NCBI RefSeq assembly: GCF_007859325.1
Contig: NZ_VOHK01000005.1
Coordinates: 310,001-374,000, forward strand
Length of the DNA: 64,000 nt
Direction: 5' to 3'
DNA from: Luteimonas marina
GTDB taxonomy: Bacteria > Pseudomonadota > Gammaproteobacteria > Xanthomonadales > Xanthomonadaceae
A model generated the notes under the pieces. That model saw only the letters and a program-made list of their open reading frames with translations, made no database searches and was not told the origin of the DNA. Shown piece after piece: positions 35,878-46,247 of this stretch. Position 1 is the first letter of the stretch. Each line of letters begins with the position of its first letter. Position numbers and translations under genes: made by a program.

Positions 35878-36498
35878 CTACGAGCCGATGATCACGCCGC
35901 AGGCCAGGCGCGCGCCGGCGTTGCCGGTGGGCTGGGTGGCGTAGTCGTCGGGATCGGCGTGCACGATCACGCCGCGGCCGATGATCTCGGTCGGTTCGCC
36001 GTCGCCCAGGGTCGCGCCCTGCAGCAGGGTGTCGACCGCGGCCACGCCCTGGTCGTTGGCGACGATGTTGTCGCTGTCGCCGGCATGGTGCGCGCCGTGG
36101 CCGACGCGGCCGTGGTCGGTGGCGGCGGGGTTGAAGTGCCCGCCGGCGCTGGTTGCGTCGGGCGCGCTGCAGTCGCCGTTCTCGTGCACGTGGAAGCCGT
36201 GCTCGCTGCCGGGCGCGAGGCCGGTGACCTCGCCGGTGACGCGGATGCCGCCGTCGACGATCGCGAACGCCAGCGTGCCGGCGGCCGTGTTGCCCTGCGT
36301 GGGCTTGAGCTCGGCGGTGGCGGTGGTCGAGACCATGTCGTGCACTTCGCCCGGCGGCGCGGTGTCGGTGGCCTCCATGCCCGCTGTCGCCGCGGGTTCG
36401 GCGGGCGGCGTGGCTACTTCGGGGTCTGCCGGAGCCTGCGGCTGGCAGGCGGCGATCAGCAGGGCGGCGGGCAACAGCAGCAGCGGGGTCTTGCGCAT
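35878..36498 (-). CDS. sodC: Copper/zinc superoxide dismutase, lipoprotein form
   Basis: A 206-residue exported Cu/Zn superoxide dismutase. It has a lipobox LIAAC near residue 17, a Pro/Ala linker, and a complete metal site: GFHVHENGDCS, GGHFNPAATDHG, a His-rich loop GRVGHGAHHAGDSDNI with the zinc ligands and Asp, and VIVHADPDDY. The conserved disulfide pair is in GDCS and ARLACGVI. It removes superoxide in the periplasm or at the outer membrane. A diverged paralog lies directly upstream on the same strand. Confidence 0.95.
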   Translation of the reverse strand: MRKTPLLLLPAALLIAACQPQAPADPEVATPPAEPAATAGMEATDTAPPGEVHDMVSTTATAELKPTQGNTAAGTLAFAIVDGGIRVTGEVTGLAPGSEHGFHVHENGDCSAPDATSAGGHFNPAATDHGRVGHGAHHAGDSDNIVANDQGVAAVDTLLQGATLGDGEPTEIIGRGVIVHADPDDYATQPTGNAGARLACGVIIGS

Positions 36499-36544
36499 GG
36501 AACCGAACTCCTCGTGGACTCGACCCAAAAGCCTAGCCCACGCT

Positions 36545-37123
36545 TCATTTGTTGACGGTGATGACCCCGCAGGCCACGCGCGCGCTGATCGCACCCGGCG
36601 TCGCGCCGAGCACCAGCAGCGAGCGGCCGAGGATGTCGTTGTCGGCGCCGCCGCCGAGCACCGCGCCGCGCACCAGCAGGTCGACCGTGGCGACGCCGTC
36701 CGGCCCGGCCACGATGCGCCCGGGCGACGCGCCCACCGCGCCATCCTGCTGCGCGCCCGCGAGCGGATCGTAGTAGCGGCCCGCGCTGCGCGCGTCGACC
36801 GCGCTGCAGTCGCCGCGCTCGTGCACCTGCAGGCCGTGCGCGCCGTTGCGCACGAGACCACCGACCTGGCCGCGGATGCGCACGCCGCCCTCGGCCTGCA
36901 CCAGCAGCATGCGCCCGCTGACCAGGCTGCCCGACGCGGAGGCGAGGTTGGCGATCGCGTTGGCGGCGGTGCCGGTCTGGGCGATCTGGCGCGGCGGCGG
37001 CGGCGCGGTCGACGTGCGCGGCTCGGGCGTCGCGGCGCAGGAGGCGAGCAGCGCGGCCGCGGCGGTGGCGGCCAGCGCTTCGCGGAGACGTTGCGGACGG
37101 GAGATGGCGGTGATGGTGGGCAT
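36545..37123 (-). CDS. SodC-like paralog without metal ligands (pseudo-enzyme)
   Basis: A 192-residue exported lipoprotein (lipobox LLASC) with the SodC fold. Positions that hold metal ligands in the neighbouring sodC are replaced: HVH becomes QVH in GLQVHERGDCS, GGHFNP becomes GRYYDP, the His-rich zinc loop is absent (GAVGASPGRIVAGPDG), and VVHADP-like VIVHAD becomes LLVLGA. The disulfide Cys of GDCS and ARVACGVI remain, and the reading frame is intact. It is probably not a dismutase; a binding or assembly role for SodC is possible. It lies 46 bases upstream of sodC. Confidence 0.85.
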   Translation of the reverse strand: MPTITAISRPQRLREALAATAAAALLASCAATPEPRTSTAPPPPRQIAQTGTAANAIANLASASGSLVSGRMLLVQAEGGVRIRGQVGGLVRNGAHGLQVHERGDCSAVDARSAGRYYDPLAGAQQDGAVGASPGRIVAGPDGVATVDLLVRGAVLGGGADNDILGRSLLVLGATPGAISARVACGVITVNK

Positions 37124-37163
37124 GTTCCGTGGAGCATCCGGTCAAATGGATGCAAAAAAAAGC

Positions 37164-37298
37164 TGTCATTCCGAGCGCAGCGAGGAATCTGCTTCTGCCG
37201 TTGCTTGTCTCTGTAGAAGCAGATTCCTCGCCGCGCTCGGAATGACAATTGAATGGTCCATGACAGTTGAATGGGGCCATGACCGTTGAATGGGCTCC
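37164..37298. repeat. Dispersed inverted repeat followed by three tandem 18-19-bp units
   Basis: At 37164-37247 TGTCATTCCGAGCGCAGCG faces CGCGCTCGGAATGACA, with AGAAGCAGATTCCTCG as inner arm. From 37243 the motif TGACAATTGAATGGTCCA repeats three times with changes (37243-37260, 37261-37279, 37280-37298). It lies between the SodC-like gene and the ntrC stop codon. Confidence 0.8.
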
Positions 37299-37327
37299 CC
37301 GTTGGGACCACGCCCGCCGCCGATGGT

Positions 37328-38734
<1,407 letters not shown>

Positions 38735-38752
38735 CGTTCATCCCCGTTGCGT

Positions 38753-39829
38753 TCATGGGCTTGCCTCTCCTTCGGCGCCGTCGGGCATCCCGCCGGCGTC
38801 CTCGGCCAGCGGCAGCAGCAGCGTGAACACGGTATGCCCGGGCCGCGAGCGGTAGCCGAGCGAGCCGCGATGCTCGCGCACGACCTGCTGCGCCATCGCC
38901 AGCCCCAGCCCGCTGCCGTCGGCGCGGCCCGAGACCAGCGGCAGGAAGATCTGCTCGGCCAGCGCCTCGGGCACGCCACGGCCGTCGTCGCCGATCTCCA
39001 TGCGCAGCGCCAGCGGATGCACGTCCTCGGCGATGCGCACGCCGAACTCGACGCGCGTGCGCAGCACGATGTTGGCGGCGCCGGCCTGGATCGCGTTGCG
39101 CACCAGGTTCCACACCGCCTGGGTCAGGCGGTCGGGATCGCCGCACAGCGGCGGCAGGCTGGGATCGTAGTCGCGCACCAGGCGCACCGCCCAGCCGGCC
39201 TCCTGTTCGGCCAGCCGCACCACCTGCTCCAGCACGCCGTGGATGTTGAGCGGCCGGTGCGGCTGCGGCGGCGCCGGCGACATCAGCTGGTCGACCAGCT
39301 GCGCCAGGCGCTGCACTTCCGATTCGATCAGCGCCACCAGCTCGCGCGCCTCGGCGTCGGCGGTGCGGCGGCCGAGCAGCTGCGCCGCGCCCTTGAGCCC
39401 GGCCAGCGGATTGCGCAGCTCGTGCGCCAGCCCCTTGAGCGCGGCCGACAGCGCCAGCGGCAGCGCGCGGGCCGGATCCTCGCCGGGGAATTCATCGACC
39501 GGATGCGCCTCCAGCAGCAGCCCGCCCCCGGCCTCGCGGGTCAGCCAGACGTCGGCGAAGCGCGGCTCGCCGCCGAGGAAGGCCAGCGCCACCCGGCGCA
39601 CGCGGCGCGGCCCCTCCGCCGCATCGTCCATCGCATGCAGCGCCTGGCGCAGGCGGTCGCCCTCGGCCTCCAGCGCCACCAGCGGCTGGTCGGGCAGACG
39701 CTTCTGGCTCACCCCCAGCCAGCGCGCGAAGGCCTGGTTGCAGGCCGTCACCCGGCCGTGGCGATCGGCGCGGACGACCGGCGTGACCAGGACGTCGAGG
39801 GCGGGATCGGAGGCGATGGGAGGCGACAT
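38753..39829 (-). CDS. ntrB: Nitrogen sensor histidine kinase NtrB
   Basis: A 358-residue soluble sensor kinase. It has an N-terminal PAS-like domain (VVRADRHGRVTACNQAFARW), the phosphorylated His136 in GLAHELRNPLAGLKGAA, and ATPase boxes VWNLVRNAIQAGA, IGDDGRGVPEAL and ADGSGLGLAMAQQVVREHRG. PII protein (GlnK here) is the expected controller of its phosphatase activity toward NtrC. The start MSPPIASDPALDV is immediately preceded by an NtrC box, leaving no room for a normal ribosome site; an in-frame ATG at 39847 is a possible alternative. Confidence 0.93.
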   Translation of the reverse strand: MSPPIASDPALDVLVTPVVRADRHGRVTACNQAFARWLGVSQKRLPDQPLVALEAEGDRLRQALHAMDDAAEGPRRVRRVALAFLGGEPRFADVWLTREAGGGLLLEAHPVDEFPGEDPARALPLALSAALKGLAHELRNPLAGLKGAAQLLGRRTADAEARELVALIESEVQRLAQLVDQLMSPAPPQPHRPLNIHGVLEQVVRLAEQEAGWAVRLVRDYDPSLPPLCGDPDRLTQAVWNLVRNAIQAGAANIVLRTRVEFGVRIAEDVHPLALRMEIGDDGRGVPEALAEQIFLPLVSGRADGSGLGLAMAQQVVREHRGSLGYRSRPGHTVFTLLLPLAEDAGGMPDGAEGEASP

Positions 39830-39846
39830 TGCACCAATATAGTGCA
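39830..39846 (-). promoter_or_regulatory. NtrC box abutting the ntrB start codon
   Basis: On the ntrB strand the sequence is TGCACTATATTGGTGCA, an almost exact NtrC consensus dyad (TGCACY-N5-GGTGCA). It ends one base before the ATG of ntrB. Bound NtrC would block transcription or the start of a leaderless message, so negative autoregulation of ntrBC is likely. Confidence 0.85.
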
Positions 39847-39863
39847 TTCGCGAGGCGGAACCG

Positions 39864-40640
39864 CTACGGCGCGCCGGCTTCGACGGGCGCACCTGTGGCC
39901 GGATGCAGCGTCCCTCCGGTCAGCGCATGCAGGATGCGCAGGTCCTCTTCATCCAGCGCCTTCGCGTTGTCGCCGCGGAAGCGCATGCGGTAGGAATGGA
40001 TCGCCGCTTCGAGGTTGTCGGTGGCATAGCCGATCAGGCGCAATGCGTTGACCGGATCGAAGCCGGGCGGCGGCGGCGGTGCGGCCGGATCGGGCCAGAT
40101 GCCGAAGCCGGCGTCGAACAGGCGCTTCCACGGGAACAGCGGGCCGGGATCGATCTTGCGGCCGGGCGCGAGGTCGGAATGGCCGATCACGCCGGTCTTC
40201 GGGATGCGGTGGCGCGCGCTGAGGTCGTCTAGCAGGCGGATCACGGCGTCGATCTGTGCGTCGCTGAACGGTTCGACGCCGTCGTTGTCGATCTCGATGC
40301 CGATCGAGGCCGAGTTGAGTTCGTGGATCGTGCCCCAGCTGCCGGCGCCGGCGTGCCAGGCGCGATGGTCGTCGGCGACCAGCTGGTAGATCGCGCCGTC
40401 GTCGCCGACGAGGTAGTGCGCGCTGACCGGCCCGCCGCTGTTGCGCGTGCGCAGGGTGTGCAGGCTGCGTGCGACCGAATCCTGCTCGGTGTAGTGCAGC
40501 ACGACCAGCTGCGGGCGCCGCGTGTCGAAGTTGTCCGAGGGCACCCAAGTCGCCATCGGATTGCGCGCCGGCCCGTGCTGGCAGGCGGCGAGCGCGAGGG
40601 CGCAGGCGGCGATGAAGGCAAGGCGGATGAAGGCATGCAT
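39864..40640 (-). CDS. amiD: N-acetylmuramoyl-L-alanine amidase, AmiD-type lipoprotein
   Basis: A 258-residue lipoprotein: signal MHAFIRLAFIAACALALAAC with lipobox LAAC, then an amidase_2 (AmpD-like) zinc domain with VVLHYTEQD, SAHYLVGDDGAIYQLV, AWHAGAGSWG and VIGHSDLAPGRKIDPG, giving the His-His-Asp-type zinc site. A C-terminal helical segment near 190-250 resembles the peptidoglycan-binding extension of AmiD. It cleaves the amide bond between muramic acid and the stem peptide. The start at 40640 is preferred because the signal peptide begins there. Confidence 0.9.
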   Translation of the reverse strand: MHAFIRLAFIAACALALAACQHGPARNPMATWVPSDNFDTRRPQLVVLHYTEQDSVARSLHTLRTRNSGGPVSAHYLVGDDGAIYQLVADDHRAWHAGAGSWGTIHELNSASIGIEIDNDGVEPFSDAQIDAVIRLLDDLSARHRIPKTGVIGHSDLAPGRKIDPGPLFPWKRLFDAGFGIWPDPAAPPPPPGFDPVNALRLIGYATDNLEAAIHSYRMRFRGDNAKALDEEDLRILHALTGGTLHPATGAPVEAGAP

Positions 40641-40772
40641 GCGGGCATTGCAGCGGCTGCGCGCGGTGATTGCAAGCGCGGGGGAGGGTCGCCGCCGCGG
40701 CGCTGGCATCACCCGAGGCACAAAAACCCCCTTGTCATTTCCGGCTCGTTCCCCCACGTGGGAGGAGAACCC

Positions 40773-40801
40773 AAAAAAAGCGGGCAGCCTGCGCTGCCCG
40801 C
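40773..40801 (-). terminator. Intrinsic terminator of amtB
   Basis: On the minus strand GCGGGCAGC and GCTGCCCGC form a perfect 9-bp stem with a four-base loop, followed by seven T. It lies 38 bases past the amtB stop codon and closes the porin-glnK-amtB transcript. Confidence 0.93.
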
Positions 40802-40838
40802 CGGACACCTCGTGGGGGAGGTGTGGATTACCGCACGA

Positions 40839-42299
40839 TCAGCTCTCGTAGGCCGACTCGCCGTGCGAGACGATGTCGAGGCCTTCGCGCTCCTGCTCCT
40901 CGCTCACGCGCAGCCCCATCACCGCCTTGGCGATCAGGATCGCGATCGCGGTGACCACCGCGCACCAGAGGATGGTGAACAGCACGCTGACCAGTTGCAC
41001 CCAGACCTGGGCGCCGATGGCAAGCTCGGCCTCGGTGCCGCCCAGCGATTGCGCGCTGAACACGCCGGTCAGCAGCGCGCCGACGATGCCGCCCACCGCG
41101 TGCACGCCGAACACGTCGGCGGTGTCGTCCACGCGCAGCAGGCGCTTGAGGCCGTTGACCGCCCAGACGCAGATCGCGCCGGCCGCGAGGCCGATGACGA
41201 TCGCGCCCATCGGACCCACCGTGCCCGCCGCCGGGGTGATGCCGACCAGGCCGGCGATCGCGCCCGAGGCCGCGCCCAGCGCCGAGGGACGGCCCTTGCT
41301 GATCGCCTCCACCAGGCTCCACGCCACCACGCCGGCCGAGGTCGCCACCATCGTGTTGATCATCGCCAGCGACGCCGAGGCGTCGGCCGCCAGCGCGGAG
41401 CCGGCGTTGAAGCCGAACCAGCCCACCCACAGCAGCGCCGCGCCGATGAAGGTGAACGGCACGTTGTGCGGCTTCAGCGCTTCGCGTCCGTAGCCCAGGC
41501 GCTTGCCGAGGAAGTACGCGCCGACCAGGCCCGCGATGCCGGCGTTGATGTGCACCACGGTGCCGCCGGCGAAGTCGATCACGCCCTTGTGCGCGAGGAA
41601 GCCGCCCTCGCCGCTCCACACCATGTGCACCATCGGCAGGTAGGAGAACGTCACCCAGATCACCGAGAACAGCAGCACCGCGGTGAACTTGATGCGCTCG
41701 GCGAAGGCGCCGACGATCAGCGCGGTGGTGATGCCGGCGAACGTGGACTGGAACACGATGAACAGGAACTCGGGCAGGCCACCGGCGTCGGTGTCGGCGA
41801 CGATGCCCTTGAGGAACGCCTTCTCGGTGAACGATCCGAAGAACGCGTTGCCCTCGGTGAACGCCGCGCTGTAGCCGTAGGACACCCAGATCAGGATGAC
41901 CACGGAGAACACCACCAGCACCTGCATGATCACCGACAGCACGTTCTTCGACCGCACCATGCCGCCATAGAACAACGCCAGGCCGGGCACGACCATCAGC
42001 AGCACCAGGAAGGTCGAGGTGAGCATCCACGCGACGTTGCCGCTGTCGAACGCGGGCGCCTCGGCTTCTTCCGCCGCGGGGACGTCCTCGACCGCGACGG
42101 CTTCCTCAATCGCCTCGGCCGCGGTTTCGCCCGCATCGACGGTGGCATCGGCCACTTCGCCCGCGGCCTCGGCCACCGGCGCCTCGGCGTCCTGCGCGAA
42201 CACGCCCGGCGCCGCGGCCATCGCCGCCACGCCGAACAGCACGGCCAGTCCCGCGGCCTGCAGACGGGTTTTCCACCCGGAGCACAAATGCATCTTCAT
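40839..42299 (-). CDS. amtB: Ammonium transporter AmtB
   Basis: A 486-residue transporter with 11 core membrane helices. A cleavable signal (ending near APGVFAQ) is followed by an unusual Ala/Glu-rich extension of about 50 residues before the first core helix. The pore twin-His motifs are VVHINAGIAGLVGAYFLG and FGVHAVGGIVGALL, and GAALLWVGWFGFNAGSALAA is also typical. It imports ammonium and is gated by GlnK, whose gene lies 20 bases upstream. A strong terminator follows. Confidence 0.95.
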   Translation of the reverse strand: MKMHLCSGWKTRLQAAGLAVLFGVAAMAAAPGVFAQDAEAPVAEAAGEVADATVDAGETAAEAIEEAVAVEDVPAAEEAEAPAFDSGNVAWMLTSTFLVLLMVVPGLALFYGGMVRSKNVLSVIMQVLVVFSVVILIWVSYGYSAAFTEGNAFFGSFTEKAFLKGIVADTDAGGLPEFLFIVFQSTFAGITTALIVGAFAERIKFTAVLLFSVIWVTFSYLPMVHMVWSGEGGFLAHKGVIDFAGGTVVHINAGIAGLVGAYFLGKRLGYGREALKPHNVPFTFIGAALLWVGWFGFNAGSALAADASASLAMINTMVATSAGVVAWSLVEAISKGRPSALGAASGAIAGLVGITPAAGTVGPMGAIVIGLAAGAICVWAVNGLKRLLRVDDTADVFGVHAVGGIVGALLTGVFSAQSLGGTEAELAIGAQVWVQLVSVLFTILWCAVVTAIAILIAKAVMGLRVSEEQEREGLDIVSHGESAYES

Positions 42300-42319
42300 G
42301 GGTTCAGCCTCCGTGTGGG

Positions 42320-42694
<375 letters not shown>

Positions 42695-43402
42695 TCAGAA
42701 CGACTTGGACAGGGACAGGACGAAGGTCTCGTCGGGGCCGATCAGGTCGTTGTCGTTGTAGGACAGGCCGATGCCGAAGCCGCTGTCGAACGACTTGTCT
42801 ACGCCGACCGACCAGAACGCGTACGTGCCGGTGCCGCCCACGCCCTTGACCCACTGCTTGCCGACCGCGGCGCTGCCGCTCCAGCCATCGGCGAATTCGA
42901 GGCTCGCGGACAGGTCGAGATTGGTGCTGCCGTCGGAGTCGGGGATGCCGAACAGGTCGGTGACCGCGTACCAGTACTTGGCGCTGAGGAACTTCCAGCT
43001 CAGGCCGACATAGACCTCGGTGGTGTCGGCCTTGTCGAAGCCGGACGGGTAGCTGCCCGGGTACCAGTAGTAGTTGACGCCGACGTCGTAGCCGAAATCG
43101 CTCTCGCCGAACGAACCGGCGTAGCCCAGGAAGCCGTCGAGTTCAACCTGGCTGGAGACGTCGGGATCCGAATCGGACAGCCAGCTGATCGAACTGCCCC
43201 AGGCACCGACGTAGAAGCCGCTGTCGTGGGTCCAGGTCACGCCGCCCTGCAGGGCGGGCTTCTCGTCGGTCTGGGTGACGCCGCGGAACAGGTAGTCGCT
43301 GACCACCGTGATGTCGCCCGACACCTCGGACGCGGCGACGTTGCCGGCCATGAGCAGCCCGGCGGACAACAGGGTGGCAGCTGCGATCTTGCGTGACGAC
43401 AT
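42695..43402 (-). CDS. TorF-family putative porin linked to glnK-amtB
   Basis: A 235-residue outer-membrane protein with signal peptide ending near LMAGNVAA and a mature start SEVSGDITVVSDYLFRGVTQ. Alternating strands and the final TFVLSLSKSF with terminal Phe fit a beta-barrel of the TorF putative porin family. It lies 36 bases upstream of glnK on the same strand and so is probably the first gene of a porin-glnK-amtB operon, giving an outer-membrane path for a nitrogen compound. I find no clear sigma-54 site upstream. Confidence 0.82.
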   Translation of the reverse strand: MSSRKIAAATLLSAGLLMAGNVAASEVSGDITVVSDYLFRGVTQTDEKPALQGGVTWTHDSGFYVGAWGSSISWLSDSDPDVSSQVELDGFLGYAGSFGESDFGYDVGVNYYWYPGSYPSGFDKADTTEVYVGLSWKFLSAKYWYAVTDLFGIPDSDGSTNLDLSASLEFADGWSGSAAVGKQWVKGVGGTGTYAFWSVGVDKSFDSGFGIGLSYNDNDLIGPDETFVLSLSKSF

Positions 43403-43643
43403 GACAGGCTCCTCATCTGGAAAAGAATGGAAAAGCCCTCCCCGGTCTTGCGTATTGGTTCGCTCCACCCGATGCGGCATCCCCATGCCTGGCCGGGCGC
43501 CGGCGGGTGCTCTGTGGCGCCCTGACCGGTGGCATCGCTTTCCTGTGTCCGTGTCGTTCGTGTCTGGTTCCTTGCTGCGGGAAAGTCGCGGCCCGCGTGG
43601 GGGAGGCCGCACGCCCGGCGCGTGGCCGGACGCTGGAAACCAA

Positions 43644-43674
43644 GCGGGGCATCCGGTTCTTCCGGATGCCCCGC
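43644..43674 (-). terminator. Hairpin after glnA, probable terminator
   Basis: GCGGGGCATCCGG and its complement form a 13-bp stem around five bases, starting 11 bases past the glnA stop codon. The following TTGGTTTCC is a weak T-stretch. Confidence 0.75.
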
Positions 43675-43684
43675 GATGCTTTCG

Positions 43685-45094
43685 TCAGACGCCGTAGTAC
43701 ATCTGGTATTCGAGCGGATGCGTCGCCGCGCGGAAGCGCGTGACTTCCTGCATCTTCAGGTCGATGTAGCCGTCGATGAAGTCGTCGCTCATCACGCCGC
43801 CGGCCTTGAGGAACTCGCGGTCGCCGTCGAGCGCCTCCAGCGCCTGGTCGAGGCTGGAGCAGACCTGCGGGATCAGCTTCTCCTCTTCCGGCGGCAGGTC
43901 GTAGAGATCCTTGTCGCTGGGGCCGCCCGGATCGATCTGGTTCTTGATGCCGTCCAGGCCGGCCATCATCAGCGCGGTGAAGGTCAGGTAGCCCGACTGC
44001 AGCGGATCCGGGAAGCGCACCTCGATGCGGCGCGCCTTCGGGTTCGACACCCACGGGATGCGGCAGCTCGCCGAGCGGTTGCGCGCCGAGTAGGCCAGCA
44101 TCACCGGGGCCTCGAAGCCCGGCACCAGGCGCTTGTAGCTGTTGGTGCCGGAATTGGCGAAGGCGTTGATCGCGCGCGCGTGCTTGAAGATGCCGCCGAT
44201 GTACCACAGCGCCATCTGCGACAGGCCGCCGTAGCCGTCGCCGGAGAACAGGTTCTGCCCGCCCTTGGCCAGCGACTGGTGCACGTGCATGCCGCTGCCG
44301 TTGTCGCCGACGATCGGCTTGGGCATGAAGGTCGCGGTCTTGCCGTTGCGGAAGGCGACGTTGCGGATGACGTACTTGGTGGCGAGCAGTTCGTCGGCCT
44401 TCTTCACCAGCGAGTTGAACTTGGTGCCGATCTCGCACTGGCCGGCGGTCGCGACCTCGTGGTGGTGCACCTCGGTCTCGATGCCGATCTGCTCGAGCGT
44501 CTTGACCATCTCAGCGCGCAGGTCGTGCAGCGAATCGGTCGGCGGCACCGGGAAATAGCCGCCCTTCACGCCGGGACGGTAGCCGCTGTTGCCGCCCTCG
44601 TACTCCTTGCCGGTGTTCCAGGCCGCTTCCTCGGACTCGATGTGGAAGAAGGTGTTGCCCATCTCGTTGGCGAAGCGCACCGAGTCGAAGATGAAGTACT
44701 CGGGCTCGGGGCCGAAGAAGGCCTGGTCGGCGATGCCGCTGGACTTGAGGTAGGCCTCGGCGCGCTTGGCGATGCCGCGCGGGTCGCGCGCATAGCCCTG
44801 CATCGTCGCCGGGTCGAGGATGTCGCAGGTCAGGTTGAGGGTCGGATCGGCGTAGAACGGGTCGAGGAAGGCGGTGGACGCGTCCGGCAGCAGGATCATG
44901 TCGGACTCGTTGATGCCCTTCCAGCCGCTGATCGACGAGCCGTCGAACATCTTGCCGTCCTCGAACAGCGCGGGTTCGACGATGCTGGCGGGGAAGGTGA
45001 CGTGCTGCTGCACGCCGCGCATGTCCACGAAGCGCAGGTCGACGAATTCGACCTTGTGGTCCTTGATCAGCTTTTCGACATTCTCGAGCGACAT
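43685..45094 (-). CDS. glnA: Glutamine synthetase type I
   Basis: A 469-residue glutamine synthetase. Motifs are [62 protein letters not shown] and RIEVRFPDP. Tyr398 in DLYDLPPEE is the adenylylation site expected for the GSI-beta form. It makes glutamine from glutamate and ammonium, the last step after NasA and NirBD. It has its own sigma-54 promoter and NtrC box and lies upstream of the porin-glnK-amtB group on the same strand. Confidence 0.97.
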   Translation of the reverse strand: MSLENVEKLIKDHKVEFVDLRFVDMRGVQQHVTFPASIVEPALFEDGKMFDGSSISGWKGINESDMILLPDASTAFLDPFYADPTLNLTCDILDPATMQGYARDPRGIAKRAEAYLKSSGIADQAFFGPEPEYFIFDSVRFANEMGNTFFHIESEEAAWNTGKEYEGGNSGYRPGVKGGYFPVPPTDSLHDLRAEMVKTLEQIGIETEVHHHEVATAGQCEIGTKFNSLVKKADELLATKYVIRNVAFRNGKTATFMPKPIVGDNGSGMHVHQSLAKGGQNLFSGDGYGGLSQMALWYIGGIFKHARAINAFANSGTNSYKRLVPGFEAPVMLAYSARNRSASCRIPWVSNPKARRIEVRFPDPLQSGYLTFTALMMAGLDGIKNQIDPGGPSDKDLYDLPPEEEKLIPQVCSSLDQALEALDGDREFLKAGGVMSDDFIDGYIDLKMQEVTRFRAATHPLEYQMYYGV

Positions 45095-45135
45095 CTGGGT
45101 GCAACCTCTGGTGGGCGAATGGTTGCTTCACATGT

Positions 45136-45151
45136 CGCAAGCGCCGTGCCA
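45136..45151 (-). promoter_or_regulatory. Sigma-54 promoter of glnA
   Basis: On the minus strand TGGCAC-GGCGC-TTGCG matches the -24/-12 consensus with correct spacing. The transcript should start near 45125, about 30 bases before the glnA ATG. Confidence 0.88.
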
Positions 45152-45243
45152 ACTTCCAGCAGCGCACAAGTCACTGATTTTCAATGGATGTGCATTGCAG
45201 CATCCGTCGAGGACGCACGGTTTGGGTGAAGACTTCGTGACCG

Positions 45244-45261
45244 TTGCACCAAAAAGGTGAA
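45244..45261 (-). promoter_or_regulatory. NtrC box upstream of glnA
   Basis: TTGCACC-AAAAA-GGTGAAG on the plus strand is a near-perfect NtrC dyad. It lies about 105-130 bp upstream of the predicted glnA transcript start, the usual enhancer distance. A weaker GATGTGCATTGCAGCATC lies nearer, at 45187-45204. Confidence 0.75.
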
Positions 45262-45417
45262 GTCGGGAGCCGGGGCAGGGATCGACTTCCGGTTCCCGCC
45301 GGGAGCGCTGCCAAAGACGCTGGATCCCCGCCTTCGCGGGGATGACGACATCCCTCCGGCTGCCCGGACGCGGGAAGGCTTTCCGTTATCCTGCCAGCCC
45401 CCACGCGAACCGCCTCC
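45262..45417. other. glnA-uppP intergenic remainder with half-repeat
   Basis: Between the NtrC box and the uppP start there is one half of the CGTCAT-type dispersed repeat (about 45313-45350, CTGGATCCCCGCCTTCGCGG). I see no gene or clear promoter; uppP transcription probably begins close to the end of this stretch. Confidence 0.5.
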
Positions 45418-46212
45418 ATGTCCGATCCGCTGTCCGCCCTCCTGCTGGGCCTCCTCGAAGGGCTGACCGAGTTCCTGCCGGTGTCGAGCACCGGCCACCT
45501 GCTGATCGCCCAGCACTGGCTGGGCGCGCGCTCGGACTTCTTCAACATCGTCATCCAGGCCGGCGCGATCCTCGCCATCACCCTGGTGTTCCGGCGGCGG
45601 ATCCGGGAGCTGGCGACCGGGCTCGGCGACGCGGCCAACCGCGACTACGCGATGAAGCTCGCCGCCGCCTTCCTGGTCACCGCCCTGGTCGGCCTGCCGG
45701 TGCGGTTGGCGGGATGGGAGCTGCCCGAGACGGTGACGCCGATCGCCTGGGCGCTGATCCTCGGCGGCGTCTGGATGATCTTCGCCGAGCGCATGGCCGA
45801 GCGCCGCGGCGACGGCGTCCACGTCACCTGGACGGTGGCGGTGCTGGTGGGGCTGGCGCAGGTGGTGGCCGGCGTGTTCCCCGGCACCTCGCGCTCGGCC
45901 GCGGCGATCTTCATGGCGATGCTGGCTGGCCTCGGCCGGCGCTCGGCGGCGACCGAATTCGTGTTCCTGGTCGGCATCCCGACGATGTTCGCGGCCAGCG
46001 CCTACGCCTTCCTCGAACTGTGGAAGGACGGCGGCCTCGGCGGCGAGGCCTGGGGCGACGTGGCGCTGGCGTTCACGGCCGCCACCGTCACCGGCTTCGT
46101 CGTGGTGAAGTGGCTGCTGGGCTACATCAAGCAGCACCGCTTCACCGGCTTCGCGGTGTACCGGATCCTGCTCGGCGCCGCCCTGCTGCTGTGGCTGCCG
46201 GCGGGCGACTGA
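45418..46212 (+). CDS. uppP: Undecaprenyl-diphosphatase (BacA type)
   Basis: A 264-residue membrane enzyme with about eight helices that recycles undecaprenyl diphosphate for cell-wall synthesis. Both family motifs are present: GLLEGLTEFLPVSSTGHLL near the N-terminus and GVFPGTSRSAAAIFMA in the second half. High dosage of this enzyme gives bacitracin tolerance. It is a single gene, divergent from glnA. Confidence 0.95.
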   Translation: MSDPLSALLLGLLEGLTEFLPVSSTGHLLIAQHWLGARSDFFNIVIQAGAILAITLVFRRRIRELATGLGDAANRDYAMKLAAAFLVTALVGLPVRLAGWELPETVTPIAWALILGGVWMIFAERMAERRGDGVHVTWTVAVLVGLAQVVAGVFPGTSRSAAAIFMAMLAGLGRRSAATEFVFLVGIPTMFAASAYAFLELWKDGGLGGEAWGDVALAFTAATVTGFVVVKWLLGYIKQHRFTGFAVYRILLGAALLLWLPAGD

Positions 46213-46247
46213 GCCGGCAGACACAAGATCCCGCGCGCCCCCTATAC

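Noticed and set aside
40985..41000. TGCACC half-site inside amtB
   Set aside because: It is in coding sequence, has no second half at the right spacing and is far from any promoter.
43403..43684. Possible sigma-54 promoter before the porin-glnK-amtB genes
   Set aside because: The only GG-N10-GC match on the proper strand (GGGCGCCACAGAGC) lacks the other consensus bases.
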